A DNA stretch of 64,000 bases from Serratia inhibens (GTDB taxonomy: Bacteria > Pseudomonadota > Gammaproteobacteria > Enterobacterales > Enterobacteriaceae): contig NZ_QYYG01000003.1 of the NCBI RefSeq assembly GCF_003591175.1, forward strand, positions 1 through 64,000, read 5' to 3'. Both the position numbers and the translations under genes were made by a program. Positions 1 to 10,563 of this stretch are shown in pieces. A model generated the notes under the pieces. That model was not told the DNA's origin and ran no database searches. It saw only the letters and a list, made by a program, of their open reading frames with translations. How positions within the stretch are numbered: the first letter of the stretch is position 1; each line of letters begins with the position of its first letter.

Positions 1-51
1 GTGGAAGCTGTGTTTACCAAGGTCGATACCAATCAGCGTAACGTTTTGCAT
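1..51 (-). mobile_element. IS110-family transposase, 5' end only (cut by window edge)
   Basis: The 17 N-terminal codons read MQNVTLIGIDLGKHSFH on the minus strand. This is the characteristic start of IS110/IS1111-family transposases, which have a RuvC-like DEDD domain; the first catalytic Asp would be D10 of the GIDLGKH motif. A purine-rich ribosome site (AAGGGGA) lies a few bases upstream of the ATG. The gene runs off the left edge, so its integrity and the far end of the element cannot be judged. The family call rests on this short N-terminus only. The element boundary should lie between the ATG and the end of djlA. Confidence 0.72.
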
Positions 52-65
52 GATGATCCCCTTCA

Positions 66-104
66 GAAAGAAAAACACCCTGTCAGCGTACGCCTCACAG
101 GGTG
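66..104 (-). terminator. Hairpin plus T-run between djlA and the IS110 gene
   Basis: CACCCTGT (76-83) pairs perfectly with ACAGGGTG (97-104); on the minus strand the stem is followed by TTTTTCTTTC. It could end djlA transcripts or, being only about 20 bases from the transposase start, insulate the transposase from read-through. The loop contains the palindrome GCGTACGC. Confidence 0.55.
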
Positions 105-122
105 GGGGTGACCATCTCATTA

Positions 123-142
123 GGGCCCGGCATGCCGGGCCC
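123..142. repeat. Perfect 20-bp palindrome, REP-like
   Basis: GGGCCCGGCATGCCGGGCCC is identical to its reverse complement and lies between djlA and the IS110 gene. There is no T-run beside it, so it is not a canonical terminator. It may be a dispersed palindromic element, an insertion target or part of the IS end; the window has no second copy for comparison. Confidence 0.5.
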
Positions 143-164
143 CTACGTCGTATGACGGGTATCG

Positions 165-971
165 TTATTTGAAGCCTTTCTCGCGCTTGATCAGGTCATA
201 TGCTGCCTGAATTTCCTGCGCTTTCTGCTTGGCCATTTCCATCATTTGCGGCGGCAAACCTTTCGCCACCAGTTTATCCGGATGGTGTTCGCTCATCAGC
301 TTGCGGTAGGCGCGCTTGATGGTGGTGGCGTCGTCACTGCTGCTGACCCCCAGCACTTTGCAGGCATCATCCAGCGTTGGCCCGCGCTGCGCTTGCTGAT
401 AGCCGCCCTGCTGACCGCCGCCAAACTGGCGCCCGCCTTCCATCATGCTGAGGAACTGATCGAACTGCGCACGCGAAATTCCCAGCTCTTCGGCGATCAC
501 ATACAGCACCTGACGTTCGTTCGGATGCAACGAGCCGTCGGCAAATGCCGCCTGGATTTGAATTTCCAGAAACATCCGAATCAGGTCAAAACGGCCGAAA
601 CAGATGCTGCGGAACTGCTGCAGCGTCTCTCTCAGCGGGAACTGGCTCTGTTTGCCTTCGCGAAACGCCTGCTGCGCCGCCGTACGGGCTTCACCGTGCA
701 GTTGCAGACGATCCATAAACAGGCTGGCGATCTGAATATCCGCCTCGGTAACGCGCCCTTTTGATTTGGTCAGGTGACCCATCACCTGAAAAGTGGTGCG
801 GAAAAACAGCGTTTGCCGCGTTTGCTGGTCGGCGAAAAAGCCCCGGCTGCGCTTGTTGCTGCGCGCAGTGTCGATCATATGACCGACAATCAGCCCCAAA
901 ACTACACCCCAGAATCCCGCGCCAGCCCAAATGGCAACGATGACCCCGAGCAGTTTTCCCCAATACTGCAT
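165..971 (-). CDS. djlA: DjlA, membrane-anchored DnaJ-like co-chaperone
   Basis: Inner-membrane type III DnaJ protein that stimulates DnaK and is linked to envelope stress signalling (Rcs) in E. coli. The N-terminus has a single glycine-rich transmembrane segment (about residues 6-30), followed by a TerB-like acidic helical domain (about 55-180), a Gly/Gln-rich linker ([12 protein letters not shown]) and a C-terminal J domain with the HPD motif (HHPDK). Length is 268 residues against 271 in E. coli. I chose the ATG at 971 (MQYWGK) over an upstream ATG because it matches the family N-terminus and has GAGGAG five bases upstream. It is divergent from lptD, as in E. coli. Confidence 0.95.
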   Translation of the reverse strand: MQYWGKLLGVIVAIWAGAGFWGVVLGLIVGHMIDTARSNKRSRGFFADQQTRQTLFFRTTFQVMGHLTKSKGRVTEADIQIASLFMDRLQLHGEARTAAQQAFREGKQSQFPLRETLQQFRSICFGRFDLIRMFLEIQIQAAFADGSLHPNERQVLYVIAEELGISRAQFDQFLSMMEGGRQFGGGQQGGYQQAQRGPTLDDACKVLGVSSSDDATTIKRAYRKLMSEHHPDKLVAKGLPPQMMEMAKQKAQEIQAAYDLIKREKGFK

Positions 972-1199
972 ATACTCCTCAATTATCATGCCGAAAGCCG
1001 CCGGCTCCCTTCTGTCTTAGATAAGGGTTAAGGCGATTTTTCCCAGGATTTGGATTATCATACCTGTCATTTATCTTTGCGCCTAACGACGACGCAAGTA
1101 AACGGCAGGATTTAACACTAGCGCAACGCAGATGAGTGATATAGTCTCTGACCGTTTGCCGGACATGACGCCTCTGATGACGGAACACCAAAACCGCGT

Positions 1200-3563
1200 A
1201 TGAAAAAAAGTTTCCCAACACTGCTGGCCACAATGATTTGGACGGCACTCTACAGTCAGCACGCGCTGGCTGATCTGGCCGAGCAATGCATGCTTGGCGT
1301 TCCTGTTTATGACAAACCGCTGGTCAGCGGCGACCCGAACAGCCTGCCGGTCACCATCCATGCGGATGACTCCAAAGCAGACTATCCGAAAAGCGCCCTG
1401 TTCACCGGTAACGTGAATATCGAACAAGGCAACAGCACCCTGACTGCCAAGCAAGTGGAACTGAACCAGACGCAAAATCCGGGGCAGACCGAACCGGTTC
1501 GCACCGTGACTGCAACCGGTGATGTTCACTACAGCGACAATCAGATCAAGCTAAAAGGCCCGAAAGCCTGGTCGAACCTGAACAATAAAGATACCGACGT
1601 CTATGAAGGCGACTACCAAATGGTAGGCCGTCAGGGGCGCGGCGACGCCGACAAGATGAAGATGCGCGGCGCCAACCGTTACACCATTCTGGAAAACGGC
1701 ACCTTTACCTCTTGTTTGCCTGGCGACAACAGCTGGAGCGTCGTCGGTTCAGAAGTGATCCACGACCGCGAAGAGCAGGTCGCTGAAGTCTGGAACGCCC
1801 GCTTCAAAATCGGTGGCGTACCGGTGTTTTACAGCCCGTACCTGCAATTGCCGGTCGGCGACAAACGCCGTTCGGGCTTCCTGATCCCGAATGCAAAATA
1901 CGGCAGCAACAATGGCTTTGAGTTCATGTTGCCGTATTACTGGAACATCGCGCCAAACTTCGACGCCACTATCACACCGCACTACATGTCCAAACGTGGC
2001 CTGCAGTGGCAGAACGAATTCCGCTATCTGTTGCAACCCGGTTTGGGCCTGATGGAGTTCGATTGGTTGCCGGACGACAAGGAATACAGCAAGGACAACC
2101 CTGACGACAGCACCCGCTGGTTGTTCTTCTGGCAGCACAACGGTGTGATGGATCAGGTGTGGCGTTTTAACGTTGACTACACCAAGGTCAGCGACTCCAA
2201 ATACTTTACCGATCTGGATTCGAAATACGGCTCAACCACCGACGGTTACGCAACGCAGAAATTCAGCGTTGGCTACGCCGTTGACAACTGGGATGCCACC
2301 TTAAGCTCCAAGCAGTTCCAGGTCTACGACGACACCGATCGCGCCAGTTCCGAATCCTATAAAGTGCAACCGCAACTGGACCTGAACTACTATAAAAACG
2401 ATCTCGGTCCGTTCGATTTGCGCATTTACGGCCAGGGTGCCAAGTTCACCAGCGTCAACCCGTACAGCCCGGACGCCACCCGTTTGCACCTTGAGCCAAC
2501 GCTCAGCCTGCCGTTGACCAACGGCTGGGCCAGCCTGAACACCGAAACCAAACTGCTGGCCACCCATTATCAGCAGGATATTCCTGACGGCTTTGCCAAC
2601 AACTACAAGAGCCGTACCGGCAACGATGCGCCAGACCTCGAGGATTCGGTCAACCGCGTGTTGCCGCAGTTCAAGGTCGACGGCAAAATGGTGTTCGACC
2701 GTAACATGAACTGGTCGGAGGGTTACACCCAAACCCTGGAGCCGCGCGTGCAGTACCTGTACGTGCCGTACCGCGATCAGAGCAACATCTATACCTACGA
2801 CACCACCCTGCTGCAAACCGACTACTCCGGCCTGTTCCGCGACCGCACTTACAGCGGCCTGGATCGCATCGCTTCGCAGAACCGTGTTTCCTCCGGTTTA
2901 ACCACGCGAATTTATGATGACGCGCTGGTTGAACGTTTTAACGCTTCCGTGGGTCAAATCTACTACTTCAGCCGTTCGCGCACCGGCGACCAGACAAGCG
3001 GTTACGATAACAATGACGATACCGGCAGCCTGGCATGGGCCGGCGACACTTATTGGAAGATTGATGACCACTGGGGCCTGCGTGGCGGGCTGCAGTACGA
3101 TACGCGTCTTGCCAGCGTCTCATTGGGTAACGGCGTGCTGGAGTACCGTCAGGATGCAGAACGCGTTCTGCAGTTGAACTACCGCTACGCCACGCCGGAA
3201 TATATCCAGACGGCGCTGAACACCGCACAGGTTCCCGCCTATCAGGACGGGATCTCTCAGGTGGGCGTAACCGGCAGTTGGCCGATTGCCGATCGCTGGT
3301 CAATCGTGGGCGCTTATTACTACGACACCCGCGCGCAGCAATCCGCCGATCAGTTGCTCGGTCTGAAGTACAACACCTGCTGCTGGGCAGTGACTCTGGG
3401 CTATGAGCGCAAGATCACCGACTGGAACAACAGCAACCAAAGCAGCGTTTATGACAACAAAGTTTCATTCAATATCGAACTGCGTGGCCTGAGCAGCGAT
3501 CACAGCCTGGGCTCCGCGGAAATGCTGCGTTCCGGCATTCTGCCTTACCAGCGTGCATTTTGA
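1200..3563 (+). CDS. lptD: LptD, LPS-assembly outer-membrane protein
   Basis: Outer-membrane beta-barrel that, with LptE, inserts lipopolysaccharide into the outer leaflet. A signal peptide (residues 1-24, ending HALA) is followed by the OstA jellyroll domain (about 45-200) and the barrel domain to the C-terminal Phe. The cysteines needed for the two non-consecutive disulfides are all visible: C30, C172 and the CC pair at 727-728. Length is 787 residues (784 in E. coli). It is the first gene of the lptD-surA-pdxA-rsmA-apaG-apaH run. The 228-bp gap to djlA should carry the promoter; I could not identify a convincing sigma-E site. Confidence 0.97.
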   Translation: MKKSFPTLLATMIWTALYSQHALADLAEQCMLGVPVYDKPLVSGDPNSLPVTIHADDSKADYPKSALFTGNVNIEQGNSTLTAKQVELNQTQNPGQTEPVRTVTATGDVHYSDNQIKLKGPKAWSNLNNKDTDVYEGDYQMVGRQGRGDADKMKMRGANRYTILENGTFTSCLPGDNSWSVVGSEVIHDREEQVAEVWNARFKIGGVPVFYSPYLQLPVGDKRRSGFLIPNAKYGSNNGFEFMLPYYWNIAPNFDATITPHYMSKRGLQWQNEFRYLLQPGLGLMEFDWLPDDKEYSKDNPDDSTRWLFFWQHNGVMDQVWRFNVDYTKVSDSKYFTDLDSKYGSTTDGYATQKFSVGYAVDNWDATLSSKQFQVYDDTDRASSESYKVQPQLDLNYYKNDLGPFDLRIYGQGAKFTSVNPYSPDATRLHLEPTLSLPLTNGWASLNTETKLLATHYQQDIPDGFANNYKSRTGNDAPDLEDSVNRVLPQFKVDGKMVFDRNMNWSEGYTQTLEPRVQYLYVPYRDQSNIYTYDTTLLQTDYSGLFRDRTYSGLDRIASQNRVSSGLTTRIYDDALVERFNASVGQIYYFSRSRTGDQTSGYDNNDDTGSLAWAGDTYWKIDDHWGLRGGLQYDTRLASVSLGNGVLEYRQDAERVLQLNYRYATPEYIQTALNTAQVPAYQDGISQVGVTGSWPIADRWSIVGAYYYDTRAQQSADQLLGLKYNTCCWAVTLGYERKITDWNNSNQSSVYDNKVSFNIELRGLSSDHSLGSAEMLRSGILPYQRAF

Positions 3564-3628
3564 TACTTTGTAACACTTTGAAAACGAGAACTTTCACCCG
3601 CATTTGCGGATTACAGAATGGGAAATGT

Positions 3629-4927
3629 ATGAAGAACTGGAGAACGCTTATTCTCGGATTGGTGGTTTGCGCCAATACCGCGTTCGCAGCACCCCAAGAA
3701 GTGGATAAAGTCGCCGCCGTCGTGGATAACGGCGTAGTGCTTGAGAGCGACGTGAACAGTCTGTTGCAGTCGGTGAAACTCAATGCGCAACAGGCCGGCC
3801 AGCAATTGCCGGATGACAATACGCTGCGTCACCAGATCCTTGAGCGTCTGATTACGGATAACATCCAGTTGCAGATGGCCAAGAAAATGGGGATCACCGT
3901 TTCCGACGCCGATCTGGACAAAGCCATCGGCAATATCGCCGCACAGAACAAAATGAGCATCGATCAGATGCGCAGCCGTCTGGCGTACGAAGGGTTGAAC
4001 TACAACACCTACCGTTCCCAGATCCGCAAGGAAATGCTGATTTCTGAAGTGCGCAACAACGAAGTGCGCCGTCGCGTCACTATCCTGCCTCAGGAAGTGG
4101 ACGCGCTGGCAAAACAGGTTGGCGCCCAGAACGGCAGCGATACCGAAATGAACATCAGCCACATCCTGATCCCGTTGCCGGAAAACCCGTCGCAGCAGCA
4201 GGTTGACGAAGCAGAAGCCATGGCCAAAAAGCTGATGGGTGAAATCAACGGCGGCGCCGATTTCGGCAAGCTGGCGATCTCCTATTCTGCCGACTCCCAG
4301 GCGCTGAAAGGCGGCAACATGGGTTGGGGCAAGCTGCAAGAAATCCCTACCCTGTTTGCCGAAAGACTGGTTAACGCCAAAAAAGGCGATGTGGTCGGCC
4401 CAATCCGCTCCGGTGTCGGTTTCCACATTCTGAAAGTGAATGATATCCGCGGTGCCAACCAGTCCGTATCCGTGACCGAGGTTCATGCACGCCACATTCT
4501 GCTGAAGCCTTCCGTGGTGCTGACCGACGATCAGGCGCGCGCCAAATTGCAGGCAGTAGCCGAAGCGCTCAAGAGCGGCAAGGCCAAGTTTGCTGACGAA
4601 GCCAAACAGCTGTCTCAGGATCCTGGTTCTGCACTGCAGGGCGGCGATCTGGGCTGGGCTTCTCCGGACATTTACGATCCGGCCTTCCGCGACGCATTGA
4701 TGAAGCTGAGCAAAGGCGAAGTCAGCCAACCCGTTCACTCTTCCTTCGGCTGGCACCTGATTCAGTTGCTGGATACGCGTCAGGTGGACAAAACCGACGC
4801 GGCGCAGAAAGATCGCGCTTACCGCATGCTGTTCAACCGCAAGTTTGCTGAAGAAGCGCAGACCTGGATGCAGGAACAACGTGCTCAGGCTTACGTGAAG
4901 ATCCTTGACGGTAATGCACAACAATAA
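3629..4927 (+). CDS. surA: SurA, periplasmic chaperone and peptidyl-prolyl isomerase
   Basis: Periplasmic chaperone that escorts outer-membrane proteins, including LptD encoded just upstream, to the BAM complex. The signal peptide ([20 protein letters not shown]) is followed by the SurA N-terminal domain, two parvulin domains (about 175-275 with [11 protein letters not shown], and about 285-390 with RHILLKP) and a C-terminal helix. Length is 432 residues, close to 428 in E. coli. The reading frame stays open upstream to 3560, but the ATG at 3629 is used because it begins the signal peptide. The gap after lptD is 65 bp. The gene's 3' end overlaps pdxA by 14 bp, suggesting translational coupling. 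Confidence 0.97.
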   Translation: MKNWRTLILGLVVCANTAFAAPQEVDKVAAVVDNGVVLESDVNSLLQSVKLNAQQAGQQLPDDNTLRHQILERLITDNIQLQMAKKMGITVSDADLDKAIGNIAAQNKMSIDQMRSRLAYEGLNYNTYRSQIRKEMLISEVRNNEVRRRVTILPQEVDALAKQVGAQNGSDTEMNISHILIPLPENPSQQQVDEAEAMAKKLMGEINGGADFGKLAISYSADSQALKGGNMGWGKLQEIPTLFAERLVNAKKGDVVGPIRSGVGFHILKVNDIRGANQSVSVTEVHARHILLKPSVVLTDDQARAKLQAVAEALKSGKAKFADEAKQLSQDPGSALQGGDLGWASPDIYDPAFRDALMKLSKGEVSQPVHSSFGWHLIQLLDTRQVDKTDAAQKDRAYRMLFNRKFAEEAQTWMQEQRAQAYVKILDGNAQQ

Positions 4928-5906
4928 TCGCATAGTCATCACCCCCGGCGAACCCGCCGGGGTTGGGCCGGATTTAGTGGCAGCGCTGGCGCAACAGGAT
5001 TGGCCTGTTGAGCTGGTGGTGTGCGCGGATCCGGCCTTGTTGCTTGAACGCGCCCGGCAGTTGAACCTGCCGTTGCAGCTTCGCGACTATCAGGCGGGTC
5101 AACCCGCCCAGCCACAGCGTGCAGGTACCCTGACGGTGCTGCCGGTCGCCACCGCTCATGCGGTGGTGGCGGGCGAGCTGAACGTGGGCAACAGCGCCTA
5201 CGTGGTGGAAACCCTGGCACGCGCCTGCGACGGTTGCCTGAACGGCGAGTTCGCCGCGCTGATCACCGGCCCGGTGAACAAAGGCGTGATCAACGACGCC
5301 GGCGTGCCCTTTATCGGCCATACCGAATTCTTTGCCGATCGCAGCGGTTGCGAGCGCGTAGTGATGATGCTGGCGACCGAAGAACTGCGCGTGGCGCTGG
5401 CGACCACTCATCTGCCGTTGTTGGCGGTGCCTGGTGCCATCACACGTCAAAGCTTGTTCGAAGTCATTCGCATCCTCGACAACGATTTGAAAACCAAATT
5501 TGGCATCGCCCAGCCGCAGATTTATGTCTGCGGACTGAACCCGCACGCAGGGGAAGGCGGCCATATGGGGCGCGAAGAGATCGATACCATCATCCCGGCG
5601 CTCGATGCGTTGCGCGAGGAGGGCATCGGTCTTATCGGCCCGCTGCCGGCGGACACCCTGTTCCAGCCCAAGTATCTGCAACATGCCGATGCGGTGCTGG
5701 CGATGTATCACGATCAGGGTCTGCCGGTGCTAAAATACCAAGGGTTCGGCCGGGCGGTAAATATCACCCTCGGTTTGCCTTTTATTCGTACCTCGGTCGA
5801 CCACGGTACCGCTCTGGAACTGGCCGGCACCGGCACCGCCGATGCAGGCAGTTTCAAAACGGCCTTGAATCTCGCCATTAAAATGATAATTAATTGTAAT
5901 GAATAA
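4914..5906 (+). CDS. pdxA: PdxA, 4-hydroxythreonine-4-phosphate dehydrogenase
   Basis: Oxidises 4-phosphohydroxy-L-threonine to the aminoketone used with deoxyxylulose phosphate in de novo pyridoxal phosphate synthesis. Signatures are [13 protein letters not shown] at the N-terminus, GHTEFF and the metal-binding [14 protein letters not shown] and AMYHDQGLP segments. Length is 330 residues from the ATG at 4914 (E. coli 329). A TTG three codons upstream is a poorer start. The start lies inside the end of surA and the stop overlaps rsmA by 8 bp, so the operon is tightly packed. Confidence 0.96.
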   Translation: MHNNNRIVITPGEPAGVGPDLVAALAQQDWPVELVVCADPALLLERARQLNLPLQLRDYQAGQPAQPQRAGTLTVLPVATAHAVVAGELNVGNSAYVVETLARACDGCLNGEFAALITGPVNKGVINDAGVPFIGHTEFFADRSGCERVVMMLATEELRVALATTHLPLLAVPGAITRQSLFEVIRILDNDLKTKFGIAQPQIYVCGLNPHAGEGGHMGREEIDTIIPALDALREEGIGLIGPLPADTLFQPKYLQHADAVLAMYHDQGLPVLKYQGFGRAVNITLGLPFIRTSVDHGTALELAGTGTADAGSFKTALNLAIKMIINCNE

Positions 5907-6717
5907 TAAAGTCCACCAAGGGCACTTTGCCCGCAAACGCTTTGGACAAAACTTTTTAACCGATCAGTTTGTCATCGATAGCATTGTCTCCGCCATTCAC
6001 CCGCAGCCGGGCGAAGCGGTGGTTGAGATCGGCCCCGGTCTGGGCGCACTGACCGAGCCGGTCGGCGCACGCATGGACCGCATGACGGTGATTGAGCTGG
6101 ACCGCGATCTGGCGGCCCGCCTGGCAAACCACCCGCAGCTGAAAGACAAACTGACCATTCACCAGCAAGATGCCATGACGGTGAATTTCGCCGAGATGGC
6201 CGAGCAGGCCGGCCAACCGCTGCGCGTGTTTGGCAACCTGCCGTATAACATTTCGACGCCGCTGATGTTCCACCTTTTCAGCTATACTCAGGCCATTCGC
6301 GACATGCACTTTATGTTGCAAAAAGAGGTAGTCAACCGTCTGGTTGCCGGCCCGAACAGCAAAGCCTACGGGCGCTTGACCGTGATGGCGCAGTACTACT
6401 GCAACGTGATCCCGGTGCTGGAAGTGCCACCAACCTCGTTCACTCCGGCGCCGAAAGTGGACTCCGCAGTGGTACGTCTGGTGCCGCACCAGGTGAACCC
6501 TAACCCGGTGGGCGACGTGCGTATGCTGAGCCGCATTACGACTCAGGCATTCAACCAACGCCGGAAAACCGTTCGCAACAGCCTGGGCGATCTGTTCACC
6601 CCAGAGCAGTTGACGGAATTGGGTGTCGATCCGACGTTAAGAGCAGAGAATATTTCTGTGGCGCAATACTGTAAGCTGGCTAACTGGCTTTCAGCCAATC
6701 CCACGCCGCAGCAATAA
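5899..6717 (+). CDS. rsmA: RsmA (KsgA), 16S rRNA dimethyladenosine methyltransferase
   Basis: SAM-dependent enzyme that dimethylates two adjacent adenosines (A1518 and A1519 in E. coli numbering) near the 3' end of 16S rRNA; a late check on 30S maturation and the kasugamycin-sensitivity determinant. Visible motifs are GQNFL, the SAM-binding [12 protein letters not shown] and the catalytic NLPYNIS. Length is 272 residues (273 in E. coli). The start overlaps the end of pdxA by 8 bp. Confidence 0.97.
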   Translation: MNNKVHQGHFARKRFGQNFLTDQFVIDSIVSAIHPQPGEAVVEIGPGLGALTEPVGARMDRMTVIELDRDLAARLANHPQLKDKLTIHQQDAMTVNFAEMAEQAGQPLRVFGNLPYNISTPLMFHLFSYTQAIRDMHFMLQKEVVNRLVAGPNSKAYGRLTVMAQYYCNVIPVLEVPPTSFTPAPKVDSAVVRLVPHQVNPNPVGDVRMLSRITTQAFNQRRKTVRNSLGDLFTPEQLTELGVDPTLRAENISVAQYCKLANWLSANPTPQQ

Positions 6718-6729
6718 GGAGTAGTGGTC

Positions 6730-7107
6730 ATGATTGATTCGCCCCGTGTATGTATTCAGGTACAAAGTATCTACGTGGAATCACAGTCGATACCTGAGGA
6801 AGAACGTTACGTCTTCGCTTATACCATCACCATCCGCAATCTGGGGCGTTTCAACGTACAGCTGCTGGGCCGTTATTGGTTAATTACCAACAGCAATGGC
6901 CGCCAAACCGAAGTTCAGGGCGAAGGCGTGATCGGCGAACAACCGCTCATCCAGCCCGGCGGCGAATTCCAATACACCAGCGGTGCGGTCCTTGAAACGC
7001 CGCTGGGCACCATGGAAGGCCATTACGAGATGGTTGATCATCAAGGTCAACCGTTCCGCACCGCTATTCCCGTGTTCCGCTTAGCTATCCCAACGCTGAT
7101 TCACTAA
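6730..7107 (+). CDS. apaG: ApaG, FN3-like fold protein
   Basis: Small conserved single-domain beta-sandwich protein of unsettled biochemical role, almost always beside apaH. It is 125 residues, as in E. coli, with the family core [18 protein letters not shown] and GPLGTM-like segment ([12 protein letters not shown]). I use the ATG at 6730 rather than a GTG two codons upstream; AGGAG precedes it by about 8 bases. It is 12 bp after rsmA and 2 bp before apaH. Confidence 0.95.
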   Translation: MIDSPRVCIQVQSIYVESQSIPEEERYVFAYTITIRNLGRFNVQLLGRYWLITNSNGRQTEVQGEGVIGEQPLIQPGGEFQYTSGAVLETPLGTMEGHYEMVDHQGQPFRTAIPVFRLAIPTLIH

Positions 7108-7109
7108 CT

Positions 7110-7961
7110 ATGTCGACATATCTTATCGGCGACGTTCATGGCTGTTTTGATGAACTGCAGTCGCTATTGGCTCAGGCTGCCTTCGATCCACAAAATGACA
7201 GGCTGTGGCTGACCGGCGATCTGGTCGCCCGTGGCCCCGGTTCGCTGGACGTGTTGCGCTACGTACGTTCGCTCGGCCCCGCGGTGCGCATGGTGTTGGG
7301 CAACCACGATCTGCATCTGCTGGCCGTCTATGCCGGCATTAGCCGCAACAAACCCAAAGATCGCATCACTCCGCTGCTGGAGGCCCCGGATGCCGATGAG
7401 CTGATCAACTGGCTGCGCCGCCAACCGGTGCTGCAGGTGGATGAAGAGCTCAAACTGGTGATGGCGCATGCCGGCATCACCCCACAGTGGGACATCGAAA
7501 CCGCCCAACTGTGCGCCCGCGAAGTAGAAGCGGTACTGAGCAGCGACAGCTATCCGTTGTTCCTGGATGCCATGTACGGCGATATGCCGAACAACTGGAC
7601 CCCGGAACTGAGCGGATTGGCGCGCCTGCGTTTCAGCACCAATGCACTGACGCGCATGCGTTACTGTTTCCCGAACGGCCAGCTCGACATGATCTGTAAA
7701 GATGCGCCGGGCACCGCCCCTGCGCCGCTGAAACCCTGGTTTGAATTGCCGCGTTTAGTGGATCCTGAATACAGCATTATTTTTGGTCATTGGGCATCGC
7801 TGGAAGGTAAAGGCACGCCAGAGGGTATTGTGGGTCTTGATACCGGCTGTTGTTGGGGAGGCGATCTGACCATGTTGCGCTGGGAAGACCAACAGTACTT
7901 CACTCAGCCTTCGAACCGCCGCGACATACTCGACGGCGCGAATACGCTGGCAGCGTCATAA
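7110..7961 (+). CDS. apaH: ApaH, diadenosine tetraphosphatase
   Basis: Symmetrical Ap4A hydrolase that also removes Np4 caps from RNA in E. coli. The metallophosphoesterase motifs are clear: GDVHG (residues 7-11), [10 protein letters not shown] (about 36-45) and GNHDLH (about 65-70), with a late GHWA motif near 230. Length is 283 residues, slightly above E. coli (280). It is the last gene of the lptD operon and is convergent with the PhoX-family gene. Confidence 0.97.
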   Translation: MSTYLIGDVHGCFDELQSLLAQAAFDPQNDRLWLTGDLVARGPGSLDVLRYVRSLGPAVRMVLGNHDLHLLAVYAGISRNKPKDRITPLLEAPDADELINWLRRQPVLQVDEELKLVMAHAGITPQWDIETAQLCAREVEAVLSSDSYPLFLDAMYGDMPNNWTPELSGLARLRFSTNALTRMRYCFPNGQLDMICKDAPGTAPAPLKPWFELPRLVDPEYSIIFGHWASLEGKGTPEGIVGLDTGCCWGGDLTMLRWEDQQYFTQPSNRRDILDGANTLAAS

Positions 7962-7966
7962 TAAAA

Positions 7967-7991
7967 CCGGGGCGGTTCGACGCTGCCCCGG
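7967..7991. terminator. Hairpin between apaH and the phoX-like gene
   Basis: CCGGGGC (7967-7973) pairs with GCCCCGG (7985-7991). On the minus strand the stem is followed by TTTTATTA, so it best serves the minus-strand phosphatase gene but may act on both convergent transcripts. Confidence 0.55.
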
Positions 7992-8009
7992 CCTGTTCTG
8001 CTGTTAAAC

Positions 8010-9899
8010 TCAAGCGCCAATCACCCCGCCATCCTCACGCGTAATCATCAATACTGACGAACGCGGACGCGGACTGTTGTTCGGGAAATGAGAATCGCCT
8101 TCTTCACCCGGGTGCTGCACGTTGACGAACATCGTCTTGTAATCCGGCGTAAAGGTGATGCCGGTCAGCTCGCACGACTTCGGCCCAACCATAAAGCGAC
8201 GGATTTCACCGCTCAGCGGGTCCCCCACCAGCATTTGGTTATTCCCCTGCCCGGCATAATCGCCCTTGTTGCTGTACTTGCCGTCGGTGAGGATCCACAG
8301 GCGCCCTGCCTTATCAAAACCTAACCCGTCCGGGCTGTTAAAGGTGTTATCTGCGGTGATGTTCGGCGTACCGCGATTGACCCCCTCCGGGTGCGCGATC
8401 GGATTGCCGCACAGCGCATAAATATCCCAGGTAAAAGAGGCTGCGGTGGCGTCGCCGCCCTCATCCCAGCGGATAATCTGGCCGTAAACATTGTTCGGTC
8501 GCGGATTGGCGGCGTTCAGCGGCATTCCTTCTTCACCGCGCTTGCTGTTATTGGTCAGCGTGCAATAGGCACGCCCGTCATGAGGGTTCACGGCGATCCA
8601 TTCAGGGCGATCCATCCTGGTTGCCCCCACCTGCGCCGCTGCCTTGCGCGCGAAGATCAACACCTCCGCCTCATCGCGGAAGCCGTTTTCCGGCGTCAGG
8701 CCGTTTTTGCCGAACTCCAGCGCAATCCAGCGCCCTGTCCCCTTCAGCGGCGTGCCGCCGGCGTCACCGTCAAACTGCGCCACATACAGTGTGCCTTCAT
8801 CCAGCAGGCTGCGGTTATTGGCCGGATTGGCGATATCGACCAAGCCTTTGGAGACGTACTTATAGATATGTTCGCCACGCTCGTCGTCACCCATGTACAC
8901 CACCAGACGCCCGTCCTTGGCGACGGTCACGGCGGCATTTTCGTGCTTGAAACGGCCCAGTGCGGTGTGTTTGATTGGCGTTGACGTAGGGTTCATCGGG
9001 TCGATTTCGACGATCCAACCGTGACGGTTGAATTCATTCGGGTTCTTCGCCACGTCAAAGCGATCATCATAGTCCGGCCAGTTGCGCTCCGGTTCGCTGA
9101 CCTTCAACGTATAGCGCTTCTGTTCAGCCGTGGTCTGGTAATCGGCCTGGTGGGTACCGAAATAGGTATCGAAATTCTCTTCGCAGGTCAGATAGGTGCC
9201 CCAGGGGGTTTTGCCGTTAGCGCAGTTGCCGAAAGTGCCCAGCACCTTGCGTCCGGTGGGATCGGCCGCGGTTTGCAGCAGCGGATGGCCGGCAGCCGGG
9301 CCGCTGAACTGCATCTCGGTGTTGGCGGTGATACGGCGGTTATAGCGCGAAGGACGTTCCACTGCCCAGCGTTGGCTATCCCCGGCGCGCTTTACCGCCA
9401 CGATGGACACGCCATGCGCCGCCTGGGATTTACGTACGTCCTCCAGGCTGGTGGCCTTGCTGCCACCGTGGGCGAACAGATACTGCTCGTTAACGTATTC
9501 GTTGTTGATGGCCATCACGCCGTGATTGTCATCAATCGGGAAGAAACTCATGCCGTCATTGTTGTCGCCAAACTGCTTTTCCTGATCGGCGGCGCTGTTG
9601 TTGCCCTGGGCGTCAAATGCGGCGGCGCCCTCCACCAGCGGCTCCCCCCAGGAGATCAACACCTCGGCGCGATACCCCGGCGCGATCACCACCTCATCCG
9701 CGGTGGAGGCCGCAATGCCTTTAAAACCCAACAGCTTGTTCGGTGGCAAATCCTCGGCCAGCGCCTCGGCGGAAACCGTCCAGATGCCGCCGCCAAGGAA
9801 ACCCGCCAGGCCCACAGCGCCTGCGCTGCCGAGCAGCAGTTTGCGACGGGTAGGATCGGTCAGGCGGTCGGCGTCTAATTGCTCAATTTTGCTCGTCAT
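8010..9899 (-). CDS. PhoX-family (DUF839) Tat-exported phosphatase
   Basis: Predicted secreted alkaline phosphatase of the PhoX family, Ca/Fe-dependent phosphomonoesterases unrelated to PhoA. The N-terminus has a twin-arginine signal (TRRKLLLGSAG, RR at residues 18-19) followed by a hydrophobic Ala/Gly-rich stretch, so the folded enzyme should be exported by Tat. The remaining roughly 570 residues are the DUF839 beta-propeller, including LTCEENFDTYFG, EVVI and the terminal HPGEEGDSHFPNNSPRPRSS-type segment. The ATG at 9899 is preceded by AAAGGAAATG. The family assignment is firm; phosphatase activity is inferred. A Pho-box-like site lies about 90 bp upstream. E. coli has no gene here between apaH and folA. 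Confidence 0.88.
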   Translation of the reverse strand: MTSKIEQLDADRLTDPTRRKLLLGSAGAVGLAGFLGGGIWTVSAEALAEDLPPNKLLGFKGIAASTADEVVIAPGYRAEVLISWGEPLVEGAAAFDAQGNNSAADQEKQFGDNNDGMSFFPIDDNHGVMAINNEYVNEQYLFAHGGSKATSLEDVRKSQAAHGVSIVAVKRAGDSQRWAVERPSRYNRRITANTEMQFSGPAAGHPLLQTAADPTGRKVLGTFGNCANGKTPWGTYLTCEENFDTYFGTHQADYQTTAEQKRYTLKVSEPERNWPDYDDRFDVAKNPNEFNRHGWIVEIDPMNPTSTPIKHTALGRFKHENAAVTVAKDGRLVVYMGDDERGEHIYKYVSKGLVDIANPANNRSLLDEGTLYVAQFDGDAGGTPLKGTGRWIALEFGKNGLTPENGFRDEAEVLIFARKAAAQVGATRMDRPEWIAVNPHDGRAYCTLTNNSKRGEEGMPLNAANPRPNNVYGQIIRWDEGGDATAASFTWDIYALCGNPIAHPEGVNRGTPNITADNTFNSPDGLGFDKAGRLWILTDGKYSNKGDYAGQGNNQMLVGDPLSGEIRRFMVGPKSCELTGITFTPDYKTMFVNVQHPGEEGDSHFPNNSPRPRSSVLMITREDGGVIGA

Positions 9900-9988
9900 G
9901 GTTTCATTTCCTTTTTTAATGGCGCCGCGATCAAAATTCACCAGAGTTGCCGGGCGCTCGAAGTTGAGCTTCATACTAATCAGGAAGT

Positions 9989-10006
9989 GTGACGAAAATG
10001 TTACAA
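9989..10006 (-). promoter_or_regulatory. Candidate Pho box upstream of the phoX-like gene
   Basis: On the minus strand TTGTAAC-ATTT-TCGTCAC matches the PhoB half-site pattern CTGTCAT-AWAW-CTGTCAY at 12 of 18 positions, with the correct 7-4-7 layout. It is about 90 bp from the start codon, where a PhoB activator site is expected. The match is moderate; the biological fit to a phosphatase raises its credibility. Confidence 0.45.
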
Positions 10007-10028
10007 CCGAAGGGGGGGCAGAAACGAC

Positions 10029-10054
10029 AAAGGGCACAATCTCTTGTGCCCTTT
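10029..10054 (-). terminator. folA terminator
   Basis: A perfect 11-bp stem (AAAGGGCACAA at 10029-10039 with TTGTGCCCTTT at 10044-10054) lies just beyond the folA stop. The 3' side on the minus strand is TTTGTCGTTT, a short imperfect U-tract. Confidence 0.6.
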
Positions 10055-10080
10055 GGGAAGAGGTGACTAACGCCCGAAAA

Positions 10081-10563
10081 TCAACGGCGTTCTAAAATCT
10101 CAAAGCAGTAGCTGTGGGAGTTCAGTTCGTCAGCGTCATGGAATTCGCTGAACGAAGTTTCCCACTCGTCCGGCTCATAGTCCGGAAAATGGGTGTCGCC
10201 ACCGACTTCGGCGTCGATATGCGTCAGATACATGCGGTTAGCACGCGCCAGGAACTGGGTATAGATATGCCCGCCCCCCATTACCATCACTTCTTCGACA
10301 TCACCGGCCGCAGCCAGCGCTTCGTCCAGAGACGTAGCCCAGGTCACCCCGGTTTCACTGCCGGGACGGCTGCTTAAAACGATGTTATGGCGGCCCGGCA
10401 GCGGACGACCAATGGACTCGAACGTTTTACGGCCCATAATAACCGGTTTATTCAGCGTGTTACGTTTAAACCACGCTAAGTCCGCCGGCAGGTGCCACGG
10501 CATGGCGTTTTCCATGCCAATAACGCGATCCGCCGCCAAGGCAGCGATCAGGCTGATAATCAT
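10081..10563 (-). CDS. folA: FolA, dihydrofolate reductase
   Basis: Reduces dihydrofolate to tetrahydrofolate with NADPH; the trimethoprim target. Length is 160 residues, with the Met20-loop segment ([17 protein letters not shown]), the substrate carboxylate D28 and the NADPH-binding MGRKTF and GGGHIY segments. One residue longer at the N-terminus than E. coli (MIISLIAAL against MISLIAAL). The ATG at 10563 is chosen on homology over an in-frame ATG eight codons upstream. It is flanked by kefFC and apaH as in E. coli, with yjjPB, a LysE-family gene and the phoX-like gene inserted around it. Confidence 0.97.
   Translation of the reverse strand: MIISLIAALAADRVIGMENAMPWHLPADLAWFKRNTLNKPVIMGRKTFESIGRPLPGRHNIVLSSRPGSETGVTWATSLDEALAAAGDVEEVMVMGGGHIYTQFLARANRMYLTHIDAEVGGDTHFPDYEPDEWETSFSEFHDADELNSHSYCFEILERR

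Noticed and set aside
972-1199. Possible sigma-E promoter for lptD
   Set aside because: lptD is in the E. coli sigma-E regulon, but I could not find a GGAACTT/TCTGA pair with correct spacing.
3611-4942. 443-codon frame opposite surA
   Set aside because: Antisense shadow of surA; amino-acid makeup is His/Gln/Arg-rich as expected for such artefacts.
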